Below, in pieces: positions 56,396 through 64,000 of a DNA stretch of 64,000 bases. The notes under the pieces are model-generated. The model did no database searches. It was not told the origin of the DNA and saw only the letters and a program-made list of their open reading frames with translations. This DNA is from an uncultured Haliea sp. (lineage in GTDB: Bacteria; Pseudomonadota; Gammaproteobacteria; Pseudomonadales; Halieaceae): contig CAMYIZ010000055.1 of assembly GCA_947258585.1 (NCBI GenBank), forward strand, positions 1 to 64,000, given 5' to 3'. Within the stretch, counting starts at the first letter, position 1; every line of letters starts with the position of its first letter. The translations under genes and the position numbers were made by a program.

Positions 56396-58426
56396 TCAGG
56401 CCCCTATCTTGCCACCATCCTCCCGGGTGATCACTACCGTTGCCGAGCGCGGCACGGAGCTTCCACTCCCGGGCCAGTGGCTGTCCCACCGGCCGGCGGC
56501 GAAGTCCTCCGCCGCGGTGCTGGCGCCAGGGTGCTGCACGTTGACAAACAGGGTGGTCTGGTCGGGCGTGGTGACGACGCCAGTGATTTCAGCGCCCGGG
56601 GGGCCGGTAAAAAACCGCCGCAGCTCACCGGTGTCCGGGTCGGCGGCCAGCATGGCGTTGTTGCCCATGGGCCGGTAAGGGCCCCGGTTCTGCACCTCGT
56701 CCGAGATATCGGTCTGGATCCACAGGCGGCGGTCGGCGTCGAACCAAAGCCCATCAGGGTTGGCGAGGAGATTGGCGGCATCCAGGGGCTTGCCCTGGAG
56801 GTCGCGCCCGGAGTCGGCGTCACCTGCCAGCAGGAACAGTTCCCAGGCAAAGGTCGATGCCGCGTGATCGTTGCCGGCCTCGCGCCAGCGCACGATCTGG
56901 CCCATGGTATTCTCCGCCCGCGGATTGGCACCTGCCGCCTGCCCGACGCTGCGCCGGGTGTTCTTGGTCAGGGTGAAGTACAGCTGCCCGGTGGCGGGAT
57001 CGACCGCGCCCCACTCCGGGCGGTCCATCGGCGTGGCGCCAGCGACATCGGCGGCGCCGCGGGTATTGAGCAGGACGTCCGCCAGGCTGGCAAAACCGTT
57101 CTCCGGGCCGAGCCCATTCGCACCGGGGGCCAGCTCCAGCCACTCCCCGCTGCCGTCACTGTCGAAGCGCGCGGCATAGAGCGTGCCCTCGTCCAGCAGG
57201 GAACCGCTGGCAGTTGCCGCATGGTAGGGCCTGGCGGACACGAACTTGTAGATGTATTCGAACATTGCATCATCGCCGGAATAGAGCACCACCGGCTCGC
57301 CCTCCCGCACCGGCGCGAACACCACACCCTCGTGGGCGAAACGGCCCAGGTGGGTGCGCTTAACCGGCGTACTGGCGGGATCGAAGGGATCGATTTCCAC
57401 CACCCAGCCAAAGGCATGGGGCTCATTGCGGAAGTCCCGTAGCGGGCTGTCGGCGCGCGGCGTGGCGTCAAAACGCGCGTACTGCGCCGCCTCCTCGCCC
57501 GCATTGGCCGCCGCCAGGTGCCAGCGCCAGGCATTGAGCGGCCCGACCCCGTAACGGGACAGGGAGGCCGGCATCTCGCCCTGTTCGCGCACGAAGTAAT
57601 AGCGCCAGTTCTCCTCGCAGGTCAGGTAGGTGCCCCAGGGCGTGACCCCGTGGGCACAGTTGTTGAGGGTGCCGCGCCCGCGTGTTCCATCCGGGCTGTA
57701 GGCGGTCTGCAGGCGCGGGTCGCCGCGCAGCGGGCCGCTGAACAGCATCGGCGTCAGCGCTGTGATGCGCCGGTTCAGCGGATCCCGCAGCGGCCGCCAC
57801 TGGCCGTCGTCCCCGCGGCGGATGCGTACGATGCTCACCCCGTGAGCGTGCATTTCCTTCAGTACCTGGTCCGGGTCACGGCTGCCGTCCTCTCGCAGTG
57901 GCACATCGTAGCTGCCCAGCGCCAGCCCCGCAGCCACGCGGTGCATCAGGCGCGGCTCGGCGTATTCGTGGTTGAGCACCAGCAGGCCCTCGCGTGAGCT
58001 GCCCGCGAGGGGGAAAAAGTGCATCCCGTCGTGGTGGGCGCCCATCTGCATGGCCTGTTCGGCCCCGCTGTTGCCCGGCGAGAACGCCGGATAGCTACCG
58101 GTTATCGGTTCACCCCAGGGCAACAGCACCTGGACCCGATACCCGGGGGGGACCACCGCGGTGTCCGCGCGACTCACGGGCACCGCCTTAAAGCCCAGCA
58201 ACCCCGAGGTCTTGCCCGGGCCCTGCTCGCCTGCGCGCACCGGGCCCTGCAGCCCCGCAAACAGGCTCCCGATTGCCAGGCCCAGACCGCCGCGCAGAAT
58301 GGCCCTGCGCGGATAGCGAGCGCCCACCACCGCCTGGAAGTCGGGCTGCGCTACCGGCGTGCGAGCCGGTTCTTCGTTGGCGACAAACGCGGGATCGGCG
58401 GGACCCGGGATGGCCTTGTCGGTCAT
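56396..58426 (-). CDS. PhoX-family (DUF839) protein, Tat-exported
   Basis: This 676-residue protein has a twin-arginine signal (RYPRRAILRGGLGLAIGSLF). The beta-propeller includes GTLNNCAHGVTPWGTYLTCEENW, a PhoX mark that provides calcium/iron ligands, and the later PEWGAVDPATGQLYFTLTKN. PhoX enzymes are calcium- and iron-dependent alkaline phosphatases of the periplasm. Phosphate-starvation control is known in the family, but no clear PhoB box is seen. Start ATG 58426 avoids a non-conserved head. Confidence 0.88.
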   Translation of the reverse strand: MTDKAIPGPADPAFVANEEPARTPVAQPDFQAVVGARYPRRAILRGGLGLAIGSLFAGLQGPVRAGEQGPGKTSGLLGFKAVPVSRADTAVVPPGYRVQVLLPWGEPITGSYPAFSPGNSGAEQAMQMGAHHDGMHFFPLAGSSREGLLVLNHEYAEPRLMHRVAAGLALGSYDVPLREDGSRDPDQVLKEMHAHGVSIVRIRRGDDGQWRPLRDPLNRRITALTPMLFSGPLRGDPRLQTAYSPDGTRGRGTLNNCAHGVTPWGTYLTCEENWRYYFVREQGEMPASLSRYGVGPLNAWRWHLAAANAGEEAAQYARFDATPRADSPLRDFRNEPHAFGWVVEIDPFDPASTPVKRTHLGRFAHEGVVFAPVREGEPVVLYSGDDAMFEYIYKFVSARPYHAATASGSLLDEGTLYAARFDSDGSGEWLELAPGANGLGPENGFASLADVLLNTRGAADVAGATPMDRPEWGAVDPATGQLYFTLTKNTRRSVGQAAGANPRAENTMGQIVRWREAGNDHAASTFAWELFLLAGDADSGRDLQGKPLDAANLLANPDGLWFDADRRLWIQTDISDEVQNRGPYRPMGNNAMLAADPDTGELRRFFTGPPGAEITGVVTTPDQTTLFVNVQHPGASTAAEDFAAGRWDSHWPGSGSSVPRSATVVITREDGGKIGA

Positions 58427-58561
58427 GGACACTCCTTTCGCGGCGATGGTGGGCCTGGGCAGCATAGCCGCCCATTATGACGGAAGTCCTGTTGCCGCGG
58501 GACGCGCGGGCCTGCAAACTGCTAGACTCCCCGGCCACGCACAATCGGCAGCAAGCACCCC

Positions 58562-60559
58562 GTGACCCAACTCAACCCCCGCCAGCGCGAAGCAGTGCGC
58601 TACATCGACGGCCCCCTGCTGGTTCTCGCCGGCGCCGGCAGCGGCAAGACCAGCGTCATCACCCGCAAGATCGCCTACCTGGTGGAGCAGTGTGGCATCC
58701 AGTCCCGCCGCATCGCCGCGGTCACGTTTACCAACAAGGCGGCGCGGGAGATGAAGGAGCGGGTCGGCAAACTGCTGGGCGCCCAGGCCGCCGAGGGTCT
58801 CACCGTCAGTACCTTCCACCAGCTGGGGCTGAAGATCATCCGCGAGGAGCGCAAGGCGCTGGAGATGAAGGCGGGATTCTCCATCTTCGACGGCGAGGAC
58901 ACCCGCAACCTGATCCGCGACCTGCTGATCCAGGAACACGGCGCGGAAGGTGACCAGGCCCAGCTGATCCAGCAGCGCATTTCCAACTGGAAAAACGACC
59001 GGGTATTGCCGGAGGAAGCGCTGGCCCACGCCAAGAGCCCCGCCGACATGCTGTTCGCCCAGGCCTACCAGCGCTATCGCAAGGCCCTGCGGGCCTACAA
59101 TGCTCTGGACTTTGACGACCTGATCCTGCTCCCCACCATCCTCTTCCAGCACCAGCCGGATATCCTGGCGAAGTGGCAGGAGCGCCTGCACTACCTGCTG
59201 GTGGACGAGTACCAGGACACCAACGCCAGCCAGTACCTGCTGGTGCGCCAGCTGATCGGCCTGCGCGGCGGCCTCACCGTGGTCGGTGACGACGACCAGT
59301 CCATCTACGCCTGGCGCGGCGCACGGCCGGAGAACCTGGCCCTGCTGCAGGAGGACTTCCCCGGCCTCAAGGTGGTCAAGCTGGAGCAGAATTACCGCTC
59401 CACCGCGCGCATTCTCAAGGCCGCCAATACCCTGATCGCCAACAACGCGCACGTGTTCGAGAAGCGGCTGTGGAGCGAACTGGGTGCCGGCGACCCGCTG
59501 CGGGTACTGCGCTGCGCCGACGAACAGCAGGAGGTGGAGCAGGTGGTGGCGGAAATCCTCGACCACAAGCTGCGCAAGCGCACCCGCTTTGGCGACTACG
59601 CCATTCTGTACCGGGGCAACCACCAGTCGCGGCTGCTGGAACTGGCCCTGCAGCAACAGCAGCTGCCCTACCATCTGAGCGGCGGCACCTCGTTCTTCGC
59701 CCGCAACGAGGTCAAGGACATCATGGCCTACCTGCGCCTGCTGGTGAACGAGAACGACGACAACGCCTTCCTCCGCATCGCCAACGTGCCGCGACGCAAA
59801 CTGGGCCCCTCCACCCTGGAGGCACTGGGTACCCATGCCACCGCCCGCCACTGCAGCCTGAGCCAGGCCCTGCAGCATATCGATGCCGGCGCCCTGCCCG
59901 AGGCCGGTCTCAAGCGCCTGCGGGAGTTTTATCACTGGCTGTCCGGCCTGCGCCGCCAGGCCGAGGGCGGCAACGGCATCGGCGCCATCCGCCAGCTGAT
60001 CCGCGACATCGACTACGCCGACTGGCTGCTGCAGCTGAGCTCCAGCGAGGACGTGGCCGAGCGCCGCATGGGCAATGTCACCTTCCTGGTCGACAGCCTG
60101 GAGCGGGTGATGCGGGACGAGGAGATCGGCCTGGACGAGGCGGTCAGTCGCCTGCTGCTGCGCGACCTGCTGGAGCAGCAGGAAGAGGAAAAAGCCGGGC
60201 CCGACAGCGTCCAGCTGATGACCCTGCACGCCTCCAAGGGCCTGGAATTCCCCCACGTGTTCATCATCGGCATGGAGGAGAACCTGTTGCCGCACCGGGC
60301 CAGCATCGAGGAAGACAACATCGCCGAGGAGCGGCGCCTGGCCTACGTCGGCATTACCCGCGCGCGGGAAACCCTGACCATGACCATGGCCCTGAAACGG
60401 CGCCAGTACGGCGAGATCATCAGCTGCGAACCCAGCCGCTTCCTCACTGAACTGCCCCCGGACGACCTGCAGTGGCAGGGCGGCGACGCCGATACCGCCG
60501 AGGCCAACGAACAGCGCGCCACGGAGACCCTGAGCAGCCTGAAATCGCTGTTTGCCTGA
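58562..60559 (+). CDS. rep: ATP-dependent DNA helicase Rep
   Basis: Rep is a UvrD-like 3'-5' helicase that helps forks pass proteins and restarts replication. The 665-residue protein opens LNPRQREAV and has Walker A AGAGSGKT (23-30), Walker B LVDEYQDTN, motif III DDQSIYAWRGA, and motif VI YVGITRARETL. Length is near E. coli Rep (673). The start is GTG; no strong ribosome site is seen. Confidence 0.95.
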   Translation: MTQLNPRQREAVRYIDGPLLVLAGAGSGKTSVITRKIAYLVEQCGIQSRRIAAVTFTNKAAREMKERVGKLLGAQAAEGLTVSTFHQLGLKIIREERKALEMKAGFSIFDGEDTRNLIRDLLIQEHGAEGDQAQLIQQRISNWKNDRVLPEEALAHAKSPADMLFAQAYQRYRKALRAYNALDFDDLILLPTILFQHQPDILAKWQERLHYLLVDEYQDTNASQYLLVRQLIGLRGGLTVVGDDDQSIYAWRGARPENLALLQEDFPGLKVVKLEQNYRSTARILKAANTLIANNAHVFEKRLWSELGAGDPLRVLRCADEQQEVEQVVAEILDHKLRKRTRFGDYAILYRGNHQSRLLELALQQQQLPYHLSGGTSFFARNEVKDIMAYLRLLVNENDDNAFLRIANVPRRKLGPSTLEALGTHATARHCSLSQALQHIDAGALPEAGLKRLREFYHWLSGLRRQAEGGNGIGAIRQLIRDIDYADWLLQLSSSEDVAERRMGNVTFLVDSLERVMRDEEIGLDEAVSRLLLRDLLEQQEEEKAGPDSVQLMTLHASKGLEFPHVFIIGMEENLLPHRASIEEDNIAEERRLAYVGITRARETLTMTMALKRRQYGEIISCEPSRFLTELPPDDLQWQGGDADTAEANEQRATETLSSLKSLFA

Positions 60560-60562
60560 AAC

Positions 60563-63500
60563 TCAGGTGGCCTGATCGGGCGGCGCCAGCCCCAATCGCT
60601 GTTTGATGCGCTCACGCCAGGTCTGGATGATGGCGTAGAAGCCGGGGATGAAGAAGGTGCCCACCAGCAGCGCCGCCAGCATGCCGCCGAATACCGTGAT
60701 GCCCAGCGAGCGCTGGCCGAAGGCGCCGGCGCCGGAGGCGAACACCAGCGGCAGGATGCCCAGAATGAAGGACACCGCGGTCATGCACACCGCGCGGAAA
60801 CGCAGCCGGCCGGCGTCGGCGGCCGCGTCCAGGATACCCTGCCCTCCCTGCTCCCGCAGTTGCCGGGCAAACTCCACGATCAGGATGGCGTTCTTCGCCG
60901 CCATGGCAATCAGCAGCACCAGGCCGATCTGGGCGTAGAGATTGAGGGCCTGCCCGGTCAGCAGCAGCGCCAGGATGGCGCCACCGATCGCCATCGGCAC
61001 CACCAGGATAATCGCCACCGGAATCGACCAGCTTTCATACTGCGCCACCAGGAACAGGTACACAAAGACCAGAGCCAACCCGAAGCCGAGGACAGCGGTA
61101 TTGCCCGCCTGCCGCTCCTGGTAGGCAGAGCCGGTCCAGTCGATCCGGTAGCCCCCCGGCAGGCGGTTCGCCGCGGTCTCAAGCGCCGCCATGGCGTCGC
61201 CGCTGCTGTAGCCCGGGGCGGCATTGCCGCGCACTGTCGCCGCGCGGTAGAGGTTGTGGCGCTGGACCACGTCGGGGCCCAGCATCAGGCGGCTGCTGAC
61301 CAGGGTACTGAGCGGCACCATCTCCCCGCTCGAGGCCTTGACGTAGAAGTGCTCCAGCCCTTCGAGATCGGCGCGGAAGGGGGCGTCGGCCTGCATGGTG
61401 ACCTGGTAGGTCTGGCCGAACTTGTTGAAATCGTTGATGTACATTGACCCCAGCTGGGCCTGCAGGGTCATGAAGATCTCGTCCAGTGGCACGCCGAGAT
61501 TCTTCGCCTTGACCCGGTCCACGTCGATGAAATACTGCGGCACATTGGCCCGGAAGCTGCTGAACACGCCGCTCAGGGCCGCCTGCTCGTTGCTGTCGAC
61601 GATAAAGTTGTTGAGCACTGCGGCCAGCTCCGCCGGGCTGCGGGCCAGGGTATCCTGCAGCATCAGCTCCAGCCCGCCCACGGCGCCCATGCCCGGCACC
61701 GCCGGCGGCGCGATGGCATACACCTGGGCCTCGGGCACCTGCGCGAAGGCCCGCACATTGATCCGCTGGGCGACGCTGAATACCAGCTGCTCCTCCTGCT
61801 CGCGTTCATCCCAGTGCTTCAGCACCACGAACAGGGTGCCGGCGTTGCTGGCCATGGCCCCGGTCAGGATGGAGAAGCCGCTGACCTCGGTCACGCTCTG
61901 CACCGCCGGATCCTCGAGGATGATATCGGCCACCTTGCGCACCGCGTCCCGGGTGCGCAGCAGGGAGGCGGCGTCAGGCAGCTGGACATTGACCAGCAGC
62001 GCGCCCTTGTCCTCGTCGGGTACCAGCGCCGTGGGAATGCTGAGCACCCCCAGCCCGAGGGCGCCCATCCACAGCAGGAATATCAGCCCGACCACCGCGA
62101 GCTTGCGCAGCACCCAGCCAACGCCGCGGCTGTAGCCGGTGGTGACGCGGGCGAAAAAGGCCAGGAAGGCGCGGTACCAGGCGGCGTCGCGCTGCCCGCC
62201 CCGGCGCAACAGCAGCGCGCAGAGAGCGGGGCTCAGGGTGAGCGCGTTGAGGGAGGAGAACACCACCGCGATGCAGATGGTGACGCCGAACTGACGGTAC
62301 ATTTCGCCGGTAATACCCGGCAGCGTCGCCACCGGGACGAACACCGCCAGCAGCACCAGGGTGGTGGCAATAATGGCCCCGCTCACCTCGCGCATGGTGA
62401 TCAGGGCCGCCTCCCGCGGCGCCAGCCCCGGATCGGCGCGCAGGTGGCGGTCGCAATTCTCGATCACCAGGATCGCATCGTCCACCACGATGCCGATCGC
62501 CAGGATCAGCGCAAACAGGGTCATGGTGTTGATCGACATGTCCAGCAGGAACAGCACCGCCAGGGACGACACCAGCGATACCGGGATGGTGACCGCCGGT
62601 ATCAGGGTGGCGCGCAGGCTGCCGAGGAAAATGTAGGTAATCAGGATCACCAGCGCCACCGCCATGGCCAGCGACAACAGCACCTGGGACACCGCCGTGG
62701 AGACGTAGCGGGTGGTGTCGTAGTTGATCTGGTAGGACATGCCCTGCGGGAAGCCCGCCGACACCTCCTCCAGCAGGGCATTCACCGCGGCGCCCACCTG
62801 CAGCGCGTTGGCATCCGAGGCCTGGTACAGGGCCACGTTCACCGCCGGACGACCGTTGATCTCACCGAAGAAGGCGTAGCCGGACTGGCCCAGCTCGATC
62901 CGCGCCACATCCCTGAGGTAGATCGCCGAGCCATCGGGTCGCGCCCGCAGCACGATGTTCTCGAATTCCTCGACCTCCTGCAGCCGCCCCTTGACCCGCA
63001 GGGTGAATTCCGTCTCCATGCGCCGGTCAAAGGGTGCACCGCCGATCTTGCCGGCGGCCACCTGGACATTCTGTTCGCGCAGCGCGGCGTAGATATCGGT
63101 GACCGACAGCCCGCGGTTGGCCATCTTGTCCGGGTCCAGCCACAAACGCATGGCGTAATCCGCTTCGCCAATCACGGTGGCACCGGATATCCCGGGAACC
63201 CGGCTCAGCGACGCCAGCACATTGATCTTGACGTAGTTGGAGAGGAACTTGTAATCCAGCGAATCGTCAGGCGAGGTAAAGCTGACGATCTTCAGCATGT
63301 CCGGCGCGCGCTCGACGATGGTCAGGCCCCGGGCAGTGACTTCCGCCGGCAGGGAGGGCTCCGCCAGCTTGACCCGGTTCTGCACCCGCACCAGCGCCAT
63401 ATCCGCATCGGTGCCGATCTCGAAGGTCACTGTCAGGGAGTAGCTGCCGTCGTTGGCGCTCTTGGAGGACATGTAGATCATGTCCTCCACCCCGTTCACC

Positions 63501-63706
63501 GCATCCTCGATCGGCGTGCCGACCGCCGCTTCCACCACCTCTGCCGCGGCGCCCGGGTAGGAGCCCGACACCACGATATTGGGCGGCGCGATTGGCGGGT
63601 ATTCGTTCACCGGCAGCAGGGCCATGGCGAGGGCGCCCAGCAGCGTCAGGACAATGGCAATGACCAGGGCGAACTTGGGGCGCGCGACAAAGAAGGCACT
63701 GAACAC
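60563..63706 (-). CDS. RND efflux transporter, AcrB/MexB-type
   Basis: This 1047-residue transporter is of the HAE1 class. The N-terminus ([20 protein letters not shown]), porter domains, the proton-relay pair in [16 protein letters not shown], and a full second half with [15 protein letters not shown] are intact. It is closer to AcrB/MexB than the RND protein near 5 kb. The start is GTG, four bases after the adaptor stop. It would export drugs or toxic organic compounds in a tripartite pump. Confidence 0.95.
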   Translation of the reverse strand: MFSAFFVARPKFALVIAIVLTLLGALAMALLPVNEYPPIAPPNIVVSGSYPGAAAEVVEAAVGTPIEDAVNGVEDMIYMSSKSANDGSYSLTVTFEIGTDADMALVRVQNRVKLAEPSLPAEVTARGLTIVERAPDMLKIVSFTSPDDSLDYKFLSNYVKINVLASLSRVPGISGATVIGEADYAMRLWLDPDKMANRGLSVTDIYAALREQNVQVAAGKIGGAPFDRRMETEFTLRVKGRLQEVEEFENIVLRARPDGSAIYLRDVARIELGQSGYAFFGEINGRPAVNVALYQASDANALQVGAAVNALLEEVSAGFPQGMSYQINYDTTRYVSTAVSQVLLSLAMAVALVILITYIFLGSLRATLIPAVTIPVSLVSSLAVLFLLDMSINTMTLFALILAIGIVVDDAILVIENCDRHLRADPGLAPREAALITMREVSGAIIATTLVLLAVFVPVATLPGITGEMYRQFGVTICIAVVFSSLNALTLSPALCALLLRRGGQRDAAWYRAFLAFFARVTTGYSRGVGWVLRKLAVVGLIFLLWMGALGLGVLSIPTALVPDEDKGALLVNVQLPDAASLLRTRDAVRKVADIILEDPAVQSVTEVSGFSILTGAMASNAGTLFVVLKHWDEREQEEQLVFSVAQRINVRAFAQVPEAQVYAIAPPAVPGMGAVGGLELMLQDTLARSPAELAAVLNNFIVDSNEQAALSGVFSSFRANVPQYFIDVDRVKAKNLGVPLDEIFMTLQAQLGSMYINDFNKFGQTYQVTMQADAPFRADLEGLEHFYVKASSGEMVPLSTLVSSRLMLGPDVVQRHNLYRAATVRGNAAPGYSSGDAMAALETAANRLPGGYRIDWTGSAYQERQAGNTAVLGFGLALVFVYLFLVAQYESWSIPVAIILVVPMAIGGAILALLLTGQALNLYAQIGLVLLIAMAAKNAILIVEFARQLREQGGQGILDAAADAGRLRFRAVCMTAVSFILGILPLVFASGAGAFGQRSLGITVFGGMLAALLVGTFFIPGFYAIIQTWRERIKQRLGLAPPDQAT

Positions 63707-63710
63707 GCCG

Positions 63711-64000
63711 CTACGCTCCGCCGCCGGACACCGTCGCGGTGACCTCCACCGGCATGCCCGGCCGCACCTGCTGCAGTCCGCGCACGATGACCCGGTCGCC
63801 GTCGTCCACGCCCTCCTTCACCAGCACCAGGTCATCAAAGCGCTCACCCAGTTCCACATTGTGGCGAGCCACGGTGCTGTCGGCGCCCACCACCAGCACG
63901 AAGGTGCCCTGCTGGTCCGCCTGTACGGCCGCCAGGGGCAGGAACAGCCCTTCCAGCAGCTGGGTATCCTGCAAGGTCACCCGCACGTACTGGCCCGGCA
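63711..64000 (-). CDS. RND periplasmic adaptor, C-terminal part (runs off window)
   Basis: The frame is open to the window end and gives the last 96 residues of a membrane fusion protein. It includes [27 protein letters not shown], and [21 protein letters not shown], the C-terminal membrane-proximal domain of AcrA/MexA-like adaptors. The 5' end lies beyond 64000. It is paired with the RND transporter four bases downstream. Confidence 0.9.
   Translation of the reverse strand, partial: PGQYVRVTLQDTQLLEGLFLPLAAVQADQQGTFVLVVGADSTVARHNVELGERFDDLVLVKEGVDDGDRVIVRGLQQVRPGMPVEVTATVSGGGA

Noticed and set aside
61814-63742. Long plus-strand frame opposite the RND transporter
   Set aside because: His/Gln/Arg-rich reading without motifs; the minus strand carries a complete RND protein.

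Overview
The window is a dense, high-GC stretch of chromosome from a Gram-negative bacterium. It is almost certainly a gammaproteobacterium of the Pseudomonas / Cellvibrionales-Halieaceae sort. This is inferred from several features: the algZ-algR pair beside hemC-hemD-hemX-hemY; the lptM-lysA-dapF-DUF484-xerC-HAD operon; Rsd/AlgQ, UbiK, ComM and PilU; two AcrB-type RND pumps; and TonB-dependent uptake beside an acyl-CoA type catabolic cluster. About 55 protein genes are supported. I found no tRNA, rRNA, CRISPR array, insertion sequence or phage gene.

Left part (1-24 kb): moaA follows a 47-bp tandem repeat and precedes a MoxR-type ATPase / VWA protein / zinc-ribbon membrane protein set that looks like CoxD-CoxE. 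Then come pilU, an RND pump with its adaptor (both minus), an ACAD10-like kinase, a BamA/TamA-family outer-membrane protein, gshA, dsbB, rsd, an FKBP lipoprotein, a TIGR02444 protein opposite the ABC-F ATPase yheS, a GIY-YIG protein, trxA, rho and ubiD. A six-copy 14-bp tandem repeat sits between the convergent kinase and BamA-like genes.

Middle part (22-41 kb): hemC-hemD-hemX-hemY (minus) carry out and support early tetrapyrrole synthesis, next to the algR-algZ two-component pair. argH diverges from algZ. The lptM-lysA-dapF-DUF484-xerC-HAD operon follows. A nitrogen-scavenging operon on the minus strand encodes a TorF-type porin, GlnK and AmtB. A near-consensus sigma-54 promoter and two NtrC-like sites precede it, a strong intrinsic terminator ends it, and a second P-II gene lies beyond. 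ubiK and comM read the other way.

Right part (41-64 kb): this region is accessory in character. A paaN-type aldehyde dehydrogenase overlaps a double-HxlR regulator. Next are a class III cyclase-FHA protein, a TonB-dependent receptor and a carotenoid-cleavage-type dioxygenase with all four iron-binding His. Diverging from the dioxygenase is a run of SDR, DUF1295 membrane reductase, nitronate-monooxygenase-like flavoprotein, acyl-CoA synthetase and two thiolases. A perfect 15-bp palindrome lies inside the promoter spacer of this run. The layout suggests import of a hydrophobic or isoprenoid-like compound, oxidative cleavage, then CoA activation and thiolysis. This is the most likely undescribed pathway in the window. 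A lipid kinase, a Tat-exported PhoX protein, the Rep helicase and a second RND pump (its adaptor cut by the window end) finish the region.
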